The notes below the pieces were generated by a model. The model worked only from the letters and a program-made list of their open reading frames with translations, searched no databases and had not been told where the DNA came from. Source: Antedon mediterranea (Eukaryota; Echinodermata; Crinoidea; Comatulida; Antedonidae). Taken from it: a stretch of DNA of 64,000 bases. Below are positions 1 through 15,200 of this stretch, piece after piece; position 1 is the stretch's first letter, and every line of letters starts with the position of its first letter. Made by a program: the position numbers and the translations under genes. Location of the stretch: assembly GCF_964355755.1 (NCBI RefSeq), contig NC_092673.1, positions 29,393,001 through 29,457,000 of the forward strand. The letters run 5' to 3'.

Positions 1-220
1 TCAACGCTTTCGCTGCGCGCGAATATATTATTATTGGCCAATGAAAAACAGATTTAGAGACCTTTCATTTTCACGACGCGTTAGACTACGCACATCTGTG
101 TGTGTTAATTATGTTTCTGGGCGTGCGCAGAATGACTTTTCACTCGACAGCTACAAAGCCGAGTGGCTCGTATGAAAACGACGTATCTATTGTATAAAAC
201 AGATTAGTACACAGTGATAG

Positions 221-3200
221 TTAGGGATGTCCATTTGCAACTGTTTTGCCCTTTCCTTTGCCCTTTTTGTTTAAAGTGGAGAGAACTTCAATTGCAGCTC
301 GGCTTCCCGACTCCACCGATCCTTCCATGTGCCCTTTCCATGTAGTAGATAAGGCCGATCCAGCCCAGTGTATCCTAAACAGACATTTAGTCAAACCAAT
401 TATTAAAAATAAGATCTTTATTTACAAATATGCTGAAGCAAGCAGACTATTTAACAACTGCCTTATATAGCCTTTATTAGGTATGATCCGTTTTTGGAAG
501 AATCGAGGATTTTTAAAGAGAGGGAGGCCAGCCTGATAATTGTAAAACGAAGTGCTGAATTTAATGTCCTATCGTTTACATTGCACACTTTTAAACAATT
601 GTTTTTAGTGTTACTTTGTTTTTAACCCATGCTTTTTTTAATCAATAGATGAGTCTGAAAATAATCATAACATGCTAACACGGATATTCACCAATGGAAC
701 GCTCTTAATTTTTAAGTATTCTTTTATATACATTCAATCATAAAAACCCATATTTAAAAAATGGTAATAAAAATACTCTACCTGCTTATAGGTTCTAGTA
801 ATGTTTTGTAGTAGTACGTTAAACATCCGGGCATTAAAAACGAAGTAGGAAAACCGGAACAAAACGGTTCATCAGTCCAATCCTGTGAAAGATAAGAATT
901 AAGGACAATTTCCACAGACGAGCAGTAACGGTAATACAAATATAGAAATCTATGTTATTCCTTATGACCATTTACACACAACGAGGAGTGTACGGACGGT
1001 TTCCGCTTAGAATAGTAAATTAGCGCCCTTTATTCAATGCACAAAACTGCAGAATAATCTTATAGAGTATCTATAATACACTTATCCTTTCATTTGTTAT
1101 TATTCAACTGTAGTACTGTTTCTCTCGATGACTTTTATTGTAAATATCTTTATAAATTATTTATCGTGTACGGTATTGAATAATTTATATAAGAAGGCAC
1201 AGTTTATTCTTCGTTCAAATATTGTGGAGACTTACAACTTCAATGAAATCCAGAGGTTCTAACGCCTCTACGCAACCAAAGAAATTCCGTAAAGAATGCA
1301 ATATGGTGCTCTGACGATCTTCGGGCTACAAGAAATAATTGGTACCATATTATTAGCTAATACTAATACGAAAGTCAATGAATTATTAGTCGATATTACA
1401 AAGTCTAAATTGGACTTGTAAATCAAGTAAAATGGATTTTTTTTTTACTAAGTGACGTTTGCCTGATGTTGATATAAGGGATGTAAATATGTTGTAAAAT
1501 ATTATACTGTATGTACGCATTCAAAATGAGAAGTACTTTACAATATTATTAGTTATATTAAAGATACCGTAGCGTACAGTATCCATTTGAAACTGTTGGA
1601 TATATCATTAACTAAACATTCATTTAACTTTCGTTGTTCAGTTAATTATCTTCTATTTGTAAAGACCGTTATTTTGGATATAAATAATAATAATTACACT
1701 ACTGCTACTATTTATTGTTTGGTTATTTGTTACACTTAATTACAAACTCAAAAAGTTTAACCAAGATCTGAATAAATAAAATTAAAATACCTGTATGTCA
1801 GGTTTCACAAGACCCGTGTAGTAGACCTGCAGAGCCGGGTTGTGGTTCCACGTGGTAGCATCGTAAACTGCATGGAAGAACTCGCAGCTATTTTTTTTAT
1901 GCACAAACTCTGTGTTTGTTATTCGAATGATTTGCCCACTAAAGCCTTTCTTTTTCCAAAACGCCTCTGGGTAAGTTACAACAGCCCTGTACATCGTACC
2001 CGTTGGCATTCGTTGAAGTAAACTTGTTTTTGCCGGTGGAAGATTTGGTAAAAATTCTATTTTGTCTATTGATTTAGGGAAAACATAAAAATAGATTTGA
2101 ATATGCGTGCTTTATACGTTAGGTTGTATTAATTTCACTCCATACTTTTCCTAAATATTAATTAATTGTGTGATAATTTTGAGAGAACTGTACACATGGG
2201 GACGACAGTTATAAAAAACTAAAAAAATGCATGTATGTTGCCGACATACTGGCGTCAGACGTAACTTGGAAAACTCTATGGCACCTCATAGACACAATAT
2301 TCAATAAAAATGCAAAGTTGTATTGTAGGCTAGAGCAGTTAACGCCATAAAAATAGCCAAGTTGTTAGAGCAAATGTTTGTGAACAATTTGAAACCAGAA
2401 TAAAGTCGTAGTCGCTACTGTGTATTGCCAATGATATGAACACTTTTTGTTTTTATGGTGGCCATTTTGAGATCAAGATGACCGCTATACCGAACCTTGG
2501 ACACTTGGCACCCCCCGATATGTTGAAAATATATACATCAAAAAGATTTTGTGGCAAGTTTCATGCTTTAGTAATAAAATGCACATCTTACTTCTCTACT
2601 ATATCTGTTATAAGATGCTTAATACCTCACCTGCTGCACGCGAAGACACCGCTACAATAACTTTCTTCGCCGTATATTCTTCTCCAGTTTTTGTCGTTAT
2701 CAATGCATTATCCCTATCTCTTTGGTCGATTTCAACTACTTGTTCTCGTAACCGTATTTTCTTCCGTTTTATCTTGTTAGCTAACACTTCACAAAGTGTT
2801 TGGGAACCACCCTACATCATAATGGAAATATTTAAATTAATAATAGCACATTAAACAGTTTTAAATTAAAGATTTTACCATTTTTAATATTCGAAAACAA
2901 ATATTTACAAAAAAGGAAAGGTCTGCGTTTGAATTACGTTTATAACGCGTTGATGAACCAGGATTAAACACTTTTTTTAAACGCTTAATGTTAATAAAAA
3001 TATGAATGCCCTAAAGAAATAAGCATAAACATAATGTATTATTTTCGTTTGAAGTTCACGTCAATAGTAAATTTACATATTGATTTATGTTGTCGCTTTT
3101 TGTATAATGCAAAATGCAAAAAATAAAGCAACCGATCACAATCAGTGACATGATTAAGGGCCTACATTAAATATGCGCGCGCGTACTTAAATACATTTTA

Positions 3201-6200
3201 CGCTATTAGCTGATAGCATTATAAATTGGCATATTGACTAACGGTTATTCAAAGGTGTATCGTGTTATTTTCATTTGTACACGCATTTCAACTTTGAATG
3301 TTGACGAGCGCGTACTAAAAATTATGCTGCTATCAACGTTGTTTGTACGCGCGCGTTTATCACTAGTTAGCCTTTTATAAATAAATGCATATGTACCCTT
3401 ATTTTGTAATCTCTAGCTTGTCCTTCCTTTTCACTCATCAGGTAACTCCATCCTCCGCAGCAGTTAAGATAATGTAACACGTATAAAAGAGAAATCTCTC
3501 GTGACGTCACACCGAATTCGAGCATAATTAATGTATCTACAGCATTAATTGCAGCTAAACAATAAAATAATATTTTTTAATTGATACTTGTGTACATTGA
3601 CATAATATTAATATTATAAAGTTTCTGAAATTAATACTCGTGACGTCACACCGAATTCGAGCATAGTTAATTTATTTTTTTTTATTTATTTATTCAATTT
3701 TCTGCCATATACAATACAAAGAAGACAAAACAACTATAAAAGGCAAGGAGGGACCAAACAGGTGCTAAACACCTATGCTAGTTGGTCAACCCAGAACAGA
3801 GCACAGAAAAAAAAAAAAAACAAATTACGTTCTACAATTAAAACATCTACAAGAAAGCGACAAACTACACACATTTTCAATATCAACATTATTTTAAAAA
3901 TAAATATTGAGATAATTTAATAATTTGGTTTTTTGTATCTACAGCATTAATTGCACCTAAACAATACAATAATATTTTTTAAATGATAATTATCATGTAT
4001 ATTCTACATCATACATTATATATGTTTCTGAAATTAAACTTTGGTTTAAATTAAATTGATTTGAACAACGTTATGTTGAATCATTTCACATAAAACATGA
4101 GTTGTTTTAGACGGAATATTAAACACGGTCGTAGACGACCTGCTTTCAACATAATACTTGTTTTATTGTGATCGATGTGTTTTCTAGTTTCAAGTCGTTT
4201 GCTGTTTTTTATCATCAATATAAATGCGCGGGAAGCTTACCGTCTGTATACAGCTCGTCTGCTCGGAACTGTTCAAACGTCGTCTTATCCCAATCCCACG
4301 CATGTTGACATTTAGTAGGGTCGTCTATTGGAACTACATTGCGCATGTTTTCTACCTGTAAAGGTTTTACAAAGCTTATTATTAGTCATTCGTTACAAAT
4401 TCTGAGAGTATATTGAATAAAAACAGCAACAAGAAAATCAATCTGTTGCAAAAATATACATTTACTTGTTATTAAAATTTACTAAATTCTCAATGTATTT
4501 GTATTTGCAAATTTGATAAATTTATTAAGCTCTGTCTACACTATCAAAATAGTTGGACAAAAAAATGTGATGTGCCAAATATCCTGTCGTCATTGTGTCC
4601 ATCATATAGGCACATTACATTTGTATTGTCACATACAGTTTGATAGTGTAGACAGAGCTTTAGACCATTTTAAGTAATAATTCAAGTATTATTGACTGTC
4701 AGTATGCCAATGGGTGTCCGTTGACTTATGCTTGGTTCCCACTATGACGTAACGCAATGACGTCACAAGCGCATCGTAAGCAATTTGACCAATAAAAAGC
4801 GAAGGATTACTGTCGCATAACATTGGTCAAATCGCTTGCGTTGCTCTTTCAACGTCCTTGCGTTGCGTCCTAGTGAGAACCAAGCTCTACTGTCAATACG
4901 CCGACGATGTTTCCGTAAAGTTTGAAAGTCGGCCATTCCCTCGGAGAGTCGGACTTTATTGAATGGATTGGACCGACCAGTTAAATTTTAATTTCACTCT
5001 TCCCTGGTTTGAACTGCCCCTGATGATTGCTTTGCCTAATTGAAGAAATTATATAACGTTTGGGTGCGCACAAACAGGCAGAGAAGAGTGACAGAGGTGT
5101 TAGGAAGTGATAGAGAGTTCACGGTCATTATAGGATCCCGAATTAGAATTATTAGCCACCGTGTTGTAAAGCGTGGTTCCCACTAGAACCCAACGCAGCG
5201 ACGTATCGACGCAAAGTGCTGTAATGCGTAATCACAAGTGGGAACCGACGATGCAACAGTGCTTCAAACATTGCAGGTTTGATTTCACGCAGGCGGGGGA
5301 AAACACAATTATTGGAAGGGAATTTTCTTACGTTGCGTAGATTGCGTTACGTTGCGTCGGTTGCGTTACGTTGCATCGCTAGTGAGAACCAAGCGTTTAG
5401 CAGACATTGCCTAAAGCTTGGTTCCCACTAGAACGTAACGCAAGGAAATAAACGCAACGCAAGCGTTTTAACCAATGACAAGCGAAGTTATAGACGGTTA
5501 GCAATCACAAGCGAATAAGCCATCGCTTGTGATTGGTCAATTCACTTGCGTTGCGTTACGTCCTTGTGTTGCGTCGCTAGTGGGAACCAAGCTTTACGTT
5601 GCTAGTGGGAACCCACGCTTAATGTGGCGAAAACTATAGAAATAACATGGGAATATTGGCCATATCATCCTTCTCAATATTGTCACATCTGCTTTAATCT
5701 ATTATCAACGTACATTTATAAAGAAGTTGACTTTGTTATTTTAACTCATTACAATACAGAATGATTAAATCGAAATCGATATGTAAGAAATCTACAGCCA
5801 CCGTTAGTCATCTGTGTCAGATAAATGTCATGTCATGAAATAATAATATTTATTTAGTGTAAATTGTGTCACAACGAGTTATTGAATAACGTCGTGTACG
5901 GTATAAAATATATACACTTTGCATCTAGTTGTCTTTGATTACTTTAGTGATTAAATTTACTGAATTTATAGTTTATATCTTGCATCATAGTTTCGTTATG
6001 CCTACTATAAGACGCAACACAAGGACGTAAGAGCAACGTAAAGCTTGGTTCCCACTAGCGACGCAACGTAACGCAATCTACGCAACGTAAGAAAATGCTC
6101 TTCTAATAATTGTGTTTGCCCCCACCTCCTGCGTGAAATCAAACCTACGATGTTTGCAGCACTAATTGCGTCGTCGGTTCCCACTTGTGATTACGCAATA

Positions 6201-9200
6201 AAGCACTTTGCGTCAATACGTCGCTGCGTTGCGTTCTAGTGTAGCAATGTATTATTCGAACTGCCGCTTGCCATTGGTCAATTTGCTTGCGTTGCGTCCA
6301 AGTGAGAACCAAATTATTTGACCAATTACAAACGATGGATTATTTGAACTTGTGATTAATTGGTTAAATTAATTTCATTGCGCGTACAACTATGTATGTA
6401 GTGTCTCCAGGGCTAGGATTGGTTAGAGAAGATGATAGTTTTTTGCCTAGTTTATTTATTCAATTCGAAAAGTTTTATTTTAATATTTTATTATGTATTA
6501 ATAGATTTTGAAATTACACCATACGATTTTCAATTAGGAGTCGGCATTTGCAAGCTTCTTGTCATTTTGTTTCATTTGTTTAGACCTCATTATTATTTGT
6601 GTTTCAAATTAATTTTATTTTTCTTTCAAATCAACGATTACCATCGTGCAGAAAAACTGCAAAGATATTCAGTCGCTTTATTATAATTAACCTAGGCTGA
6701 GTCAATGAATCCCAGTTAGGTAATTCGTCTACAAATGTAGCAATACATTCAAATACGTGCCTATAGCAAATATTCAAATACGTGCCTATAATTATATTCA
6801 TTCTATGTCTATTTACAATATTCCGGTTTTATTTGAATTGATTATTGCCTTATAGTAAATTTCTCTATATATCCAGTGAACATAACAAAGCACTACTATT
6901 ATTTATTTATTGATATTTTTATATCTCATAGGTTTTGTCGGATAAGTCATCGATCAAAATATTAGGTTTCATAATGGCGTTGAAATTAATAGCACGAGTC
7001 AAATATTATATTACGAATATAATTAAAATATTAATAAGACGCATGGTTTGAATGATACGGTACAATACAATTGTACTACAAATTACAATTATATATCCAA
7101 AGGCAAAATACTGAAAAAATGACAATGCTGTGGGTATCAGTGGCTGGATCTCAATGGAGATACAAATAAAATAAGCACTGAAAAAATGTAAATGCTGTGG
7201 GTATCAGTGGCTGGATCTCAATGGAGATACAAATAAAATAAGCACTGAAAAAATGTAAATGCTGTGGGTATCAGTGGCTGGATCTCAATGGAGATACAAA
7301 ATAAAATAAGCACTGAAAAATGTAAATGCTGTGGGTATCAGTGACTGGATCTCAATGGAGATACCAAAAAAAGTAAAACAGCCAAAAAAGTTAGCAGAGC
7401 TTTCACGCAACACTAGTATAGCCCTTCATCAGTGCAAGTTGCGTAAATGCAATATATATATATATTTATAATAATAATATAGGCTTTGCCTACAAAGCGC
7501 AACAAGCAGCAAAGGTGTATGAGATTTACAATTTTGCTGTTTATGGCGCCCCATATTCTTTGTTCTTTGTAGATGTGTCATATATCTAGATTTATGTTTG
7601 TGATTTCATTTGTGTTCGGTAAATTCATTTTTAGAATAGAAATGAGTCACATTATTACCTTGGAGATGAAACTGCTAATATCAAATCGTGAGAAGAACGG
7701 TAACGGCCAACTAGAGTCTTCAAATGCTTGTATTCTTCCGTCTATTTCCATCAGGTGTTGGCCTTCGCTCGACGGCTTGTACAGCTCTATTTCCAGCTCT
7801 TTTATTAATGAGTTTATTCGAGCCTGTTTACTAGCAAGATTAACAAAAATCACATTTCCATTATATCATCATTATCATAATCATCAGAGTGCACTTAGTA
7901 TCCTCAATTCATCATATATTAATTACCGTAATTACAATCAATGTAACTTTATATTACCTTTATTCAATTATCAACATTATTTTAGTAGTGATACGGTATT
8001 TGCAATCCACGGGTATACAGGTACCTCCATGCATAATTCTAATTTAGGCTATACACAATTTATTTTTAGAATGTTTATAGTTACATTATTATTATTATTA
8101 TAAATATATTACGGTGACTGGTTTCATTTATTCCTCAAAACAACTAATGATAATAAGACCTACTTAAATCATATGTGACGATAATTATTTATTTTACATT
8201 TTTATATAATTGCATAATATGCTAAAAACGATTAAACATTTTCACTTCTCGTTAATTGTCACGTGGCGAAAGGTCAGGGAAATAAACGCGCTTTGAAGTG
8301 CCATTAAGATTTGAAAATTGTTCTTAAATTGGCTACTTAAAATAAAGCAATGGGATAATAAAGTAGCAAAACAGAAAAAAAAATGAATAATAAAGAGTAC
8401 TAGGCCCAAGTATTATACGCGTTATAGTCAGTGAAGCGAAACCCCGCGCAGCTTTAAACCCTGATCTTAATTAGACATGTTTTGTACGCGCTCATTGTCT
8501 TTGTATAATTTTACGTCGAGCATGCACAATGGTATCATAATTACAACACTCTACTAGTAGTTATGCCGTCAAGCATGTTCGTATCACGCTGTTGATTTTA
8601 ACTATCGATCAGTCCTACTTTCTTTATACCATTATCGAATAACCACGTTCCGTCTTTTACCGTTTCTTAATTCTATCAATGTTTCCGCAACGTTTAGACA
8701 ATTCAATATTTTATTTTACTTAAATGTTTTTATTCCTTTAAAATTGGTTGCCAGGAGAGAAGGACGCAAAGTAAAGCGTGGTTCCCACTAGAACGCAACG
8801 CAGCGACGTATTGACGCAAAGTGATGTATTGCGTAATCACAAATGGGAACCGACGACGCAATTGTGCTTCAAAAATCGGTTTAAGGGGGCTAACACAATT
8901 ATTAGAAGGGCATTTTCTTACGTTGCGTAGATTGCGTTACGTTGCGTCGCTAGTGGGAACCAAGCTTAAGTGGCAACTAAGCTTTCGACATGATTTTAAG
9001 CAGAGCAGCTGTTTGTGAGATGTTTGCCATCCAATCAAATCTCGTTGCAATGCTCACGTGACTGAAGTTATACTTATATATTTATACTTATTATTATATT
9101 ACTTATTTATAATATTATTATCAGTATCGTAATGGTCACGTGATAAATAATAATAATAATAATAAATAATTAGTTATTCAACTTAGCATCGTGAAAATGT

Positions 9201-12200
9201 GTCAGGTCAAATGTGAATGTGTGACATTTACGTACATGATCACATGAATTAATTATATAAAACACCTAACAGAAAAAAGTCGAATTATATACTTAGTTCT
9301 CACTATTACTAGCAAATAATTGCCTAACGACTTATCGGTTAGAGTATATTGATTTCAGTGTAGTGCGTTAACTCTCGTAAATATTATATACTATAGAAAG
9401 CTCTATTAGGTTTAGAAATTATAATGACAATAACGGAAATTATTCTAGCAATATCTTATTATTCTTGAAAATGGTCGAACATAGACGCGTTGCTTTCTCG
9501 TGATGTGGCTAAGGTAGGCTTATATATTATTTATTGTTGATATCGTTTATTCGTTTCAAGTAGACCTAGGCCGCCCATCCGATATTTATATTTTTTCTCA
9601 ATTTCGCTCTACCTTTATTGACCCGTTGCATGTCCAGAAGAATGATAAAATAATGTAGTACCAGTGCTTAGTAAAAACGCAGCATTAATATGTAAAAACG
9701 CAGCACTAAAGCATGGTTCCCACTAGAGACGCAACACAAGGACGTAACGCAACGTAAGTTAATTGACCAATGACATGCGATGGATCATTCAAACTGACGC
9801 TTGTCATTGGTCAACACGCTTGCATTGCGTTTACGTCCTTGTGTTACGTCCTAGTGTGAACCAAGCTTTAGTAAAACGCAGAATCATGCACTAAGTAAAA
9901 ACACAGAAGCACTAAGTAAAAACGCAGAATACTAATTAAAAACGCAGAAGATCTAGAAAGTGTTTTGAATTTACCGTACTGAACCAGTTTAGTACGGTAT
10001 GTTTAATTAAGATACGATATAATTAGGCCTATTGATACTTCATCATTACAATTAGTTGATATTGTCATGTTCTATTCAATGACACAAATCTATAATAAGC
10101 AAGTGAATCGGACTATGATAATTTTCAATGTATTAAATCTCGTTATGCCACAAAGCGGAAACCGTTATTTGAAAAACGGTAAAGAGGAATTACCTAATAA
10201 ACCGCGCGCCGCAGTTGTAATGTTTTTTAAATTCTGTAAAACCATAGATAAGAATGTGCAAAGGTAACAAATTCTCCAGTCCGATAATTTAATTTTAATT
10301 GTTGAATACAGGTTTATATGCCCCTCAAAACAACAATCTTTCGTTTGGTCATATCAGGGAGTAGGCCTACATAATTACAACTCTCTGGTCATATCGCATC
10401 ACGAAACAAAAGCAAGCAATTGCGGCAGTTTTCTTTACGCAGTTAACGCGTTACACTACATTGGTAGAGCATTATAACCGATGGATTACGCGTTATCATG
10501 ATCCTCATAAACGCACTAACATTGAGAATGTCATTTAATATACAGATTTTATAGTGATGACAACATTAAATGTAATTGTGTTATTTATAATACTAACATG
10601 TTAATCCAAGTTCTGCCAAGATCCCAGAAATCTTTTCCAGACGCCGCCTTCATTTGATGTGTCCACACACGACCACCCAAGCGTTCTACAAAATAATGTA
10701 ATTAATATTCTTAGCAAATAGATAATGTACTTATAAACTAATGTTGTGTATACACGTATTAGACGTTTCAATAAGGTATGATAATTGAAGGTAATTACGT
10801 ATCGTTGAATGGAGATAATTACCGTTCCTTGTTCCTTAAGGATTAACAAGTAATAATGAAATTTAATTTGCTAATGACGTCTTATAATTATTATACACTA
10901 GGCGGCATCACATCGAATTTTTATCCCAATACGCCAGTTTTTATTACTCCATAAGGACTGATTTTTTTACAGCCAATGCTTCTCGGTGTCAAACAATCCT
11001 GGATATCGTATATATATATATAACCTGCTAGACCATAACATACGGTTATAGAACAGAAAATATATCGGAAAACTAAGTTCATAGGTAAAAGCATAACCGT
11101 ATGAGATTTTAGCGTGGTTCCCACTCGCGACGCAACACAAGGACGTAACGCAACGCAAGTGAATTCAAAGTAACATTCAAAGTAGAATTGACCAATCACA
11201 AGCGATGGCTTATTCGCTTGTGATTGCTAACCGTCTATAACTTCGCTTGTCATTGGTTAAAACGCTTGCGTTGCGTTTACGTCCTTGCGTTACGTTCTAG
11301 TGGGAACCAAGCTTTAGGAACAAGAATGTTGTACTTTCTGGTCTTTGAATGAATACATGAGCTATCCAAATACAAATGTGCATTTATAAGCTTAAGCTCT
11401 GTCTACACTATCAAACTTTATGTGACTAAAAAATGTGATGTGCATAATTATATGGACATGATGATGTCATATCACTACCATATTTGGGTATATCACTACC
11501 ATATTTGGGTACATCACAAACTAGTTTGATAGTGTACGTAATTCATTGCGCTGAGCTTACGTCATTGCGTTGCACTTACGTCATTGCGTTGCACCTATGT
11601 CATTGAGTTGTGCCTACGTCGTCGCGTTGCGCCTACGTCATTGCGTTGCGCCTAAAGCGTGGTTCCCACTAGAACGTAACGCAAGGACGTAAACGCAACG
11701 CAAGCGTTTTAACCAATGACAGGCGAAGTTATAGACAGTTAGCAATCACAAGCGAATAAGCCATCGCTTGTGATTGGTCAATTCACTTGCGTTGCGTTAC
11801 GTCCTTGTGTTGCGTCGCTAGTGGGAACCACGCTTAAGTGGGAACCAGACCAAACTGTAACTGTACAACTACACATACCCTTTGCTTCTAGTACAACAAC
11901 TGAAATATTGTTGTTGTTTTTAGTTAGATGATAAGCGGCCGTTAAACCTGATAGTCCCCCACCTACTACCACTACATCAACGTTCTCCGGAGCTCCGTGT
12001 CGTGCCTCAGGTGGTGGGGGTGGTGCAGATGGTACCATTGACTTAGTTGGTGGTGCCACTGGGGTGGATGATGCAGAGGTTGACGGCACGCTTGAATCCA
12101 CATCATCGTCCTCTGATGCTGTGTTAGTAAATTTCTTCTGTTATTTATAAAAAAAAAGAAGATTTTTTTTTGTTCTGAGATGGAGAAACTGTAGAATATT

Positions 12201-15200
12201 TTACGTTAACATTTAGCCTATAAAATTTACGATAGCCGTTTACATATCTTTTATTAAACATATTGTCACCTGCCCAGTAACTATAGAGCTATCTATGTTG
12301 AGATTGCTTAGAATATAGAATGTTATATTTCAATTCGATATGGAGGGTAAAATTATTGTGAAACGAAAGTGGTATTTGAGAAGTTGTTTGGGGGCGTTTG
12401 AACTACGGTGTGCTGTAAATGTTTGTTTTTTTTAAATAAATTGAAAATCATGGTATTCTGTACTGTCTTGAAACGTAACAAGAATGCTGTTGTTGTATCT
12501 TAATTATGAATGTTTCATTATATTGGATTATAATTTTAGTTGACTGTTTTGGAAATCAAACTGCAGTTTGAAGACTGTACGTTGCTAGGCCTTTCAGGAC
12601 GTTATTACGTTTGGCACCATGGTTTACAGCGAAGTAAATTGTAGCCTACTGTTGCTTACGAACGTCACTGTTTTAACGTCACGGTCAGAAGAGACGTTAT
12701 GCGGAATATCCACCATCGATTAGTAAAGTAAGTCATGTTACTAATTGTTTTCTATAATATGTATTTTTATTTATAAAATTAATACACCGTCAAAGAAATG
12801 ATTACAGTAGTATGTGGAAATATTCCCACTATAAGGGCGCGGTTCGTGGACTGCACCATTATCCGATTGCAGTACTCTACTTTTTTGTGTAAATGTATTT
12901 CTCTCATTAGAGAGAGAGAGGCTATTGTCGGTTTATCTAGGTAAGCAGGGCACCAAATAGACGTATAATTTCTGCCTGATCAAACATACATCAAACATCG
13001 AATTTCGGTAGACAGATCGAAAACATTAACCGATAATTATGATAGAAACGTTCGAACAAATAATAGAAACAACCGGGTCCATTATAGCCGAACGACCGGG
13101 TCTATTAAAGCCGAACGACCGGGTCTATTAAAGCCGAACGACCGGGTCTATTATAGCCGAACGACCGGGTCTATTAAAAGCCGAACGACCGGGTATATTA
13201 TAACCGAACGACCGGGTCTATTAAAGACGAACGACCGGGTCTATTAAAGCCGAACGACCGGATCTATTAAAGCCGAACAACCGGGTCTATTAAAGCCGAA
13301 CGACCGGGTCTATTATAGCCGAACGACCGAGTCTATATAGGCGTTTTGTAACAAATATCGTAACTCGAGAAAGAAATAGTCAACAATCACCCCTTGAATA
13401 AACGAGCCATCAAATAGAAACAGGTAGGCCTATACCCTAACATTATAATCAGAATAGGCCTACGTTGCATGAGGTTCAATAAATAGTTCCTGCCCCTTAA
13501 CTCTCCCCCCCCCCCCATCCTCATATCTTTCGCCCCCACCCCCATATCTGTCAATAATTTAAAATGAAATAATCACCTGACAACCTTGACTTACTGTAAT
13601 GTTTAACCTGCTTTTGTTACCATTTTTATTGCACTGAATATGTTTAAACCGAAAGTAATATTATTAGGGCAAGTTTGGGTATTTAACATATATACTTTCA
13701 GTGCCATTTTCATCATCTCATAGGTCCACATAATAATGATATAAAACGGGTAGATAGAATAATGTGCCGGTAGTTGTATCTATAGATATAGACCGTATTC
13801 GGTTTTCATGGTTCATATTGGTATGTCGTATTATTATTGGTCGTTTTTTAGGTGCAGGGGTGACCGTATAGAGCAAAGATTAGAAAGTATTATGATGACA
13901 GTTAAAATGTCTTTATAGACTAGTATCAGGCGCGCCCCATCTCATATTTGTTAAACAGTAACGTAATTTGATACCATCATTATTTATTATTAATTATAAT
14001 GTGTTTACATTTTATTTTATCACAGTATTATATCCACGTACATTGTTTACAATTAATGCTACTGGTATATATTTACATTTAAAATGAGCGAAAATGTGTT
14101 TACACCGGCTGGTCACAACGTGCAATGATTTGCCTGGATAAAATCTTATACTATTATGCTTTAATATAGGAAAGCGTTCATAGGAAGTTCCATTGTGTAG
14201 GTCCACGTACCCCACCTTATTTAACAGCTAAAATGCCATCTTATTATCTACATTTTTATACATATCTAGTTTAAACACACTATTAATATTAAGATGGTAT
14301 ACTAGAGATCTCCCGTTTAAAAAATCCTGGATCCGCCTCAGTGTGATAGATAACCTTTATTTTTCTCTGAAGATGCTTAAAACCTTGCTTTAGAAGATGA
14401 TGCTTAAATGTCATAGCAATTAACATTATTATACAGTAATACAATTCAATTTCCGTCTTGTAGTTTCTTGTACAGTATTGTATACTATATAGCTTGCTTT
14501 AAAGATGTATTTTTTTTTTAATATTTTTTTAAAATTTGTTTTGTTCAATATGCCATTTTAATGTCACCTTATAGTTATTCACTTTCACCAAAAATTAGAT
14601 TACGAAAAAAAAATAATTTACCTGAAAAAACTGTAATTTAAAGCGAAATAGTCAAAGTGGCTGTCAGCCAATGGGGTTTTGGTTGAATTTAACAGTTTAT
14701 TTTGTCATATTAGTGAAAACATTTTGTCGGGTTTTTTTTTTCTACGGAAGTGATTAACTTTGTTAAAACTACAAAATGGCATATTCAAAGTATGATTTTA
14801 TTAATCTTCATTTTTTAAAGTTTTTGGCGGACAATACATCTTTAGGTGACGTATTTTGAAGTCTGTTCTAGCATTTCGTGGTGCACATTTTGTTTTTGTT
14901 GGTTTATTATTATGCAGTGGCATTGAAGTCTAACGCTCTTGTAATTGCTTTCACATTAGTAAATCTGACGTATGTAAATACATTATGAACATTCGTTGTT
15001 TCGTCAGTATTCATTCGATTGTATACATTGATTCATTCATTCTTTTGTTCCGTCAACGGTTATTTTTATTTCAATATTATATTGAGGATCTATACTAGAA
15101 GAATAAATTATTCTTGTCACTAATAAAACCGTTATCAAACTAAAATAATACAATTAATGTATTCATTAATGTTATTAACAAATTAAGTAATTGAAATATG

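Noticed and set aside
246-470. Plus-strand ORF of 74 codons
   Set aside because: Antisense of the last amine oxidase exon (374-221), whose protein is clearly conserved.
7573-8103. 176-codon plus-strand ORF
   Set aside because: It overlaps amine oxidase exon 4 (7830-7659, minus) in antisense; no family resemblance, low-complexity ending.
13062-13340. CRISPR-like appearance of regularly spaced repeats
   Set aside because: Direct tandem units without unique spacers, in a eukaryotic intron; an ordinary minisatellite.
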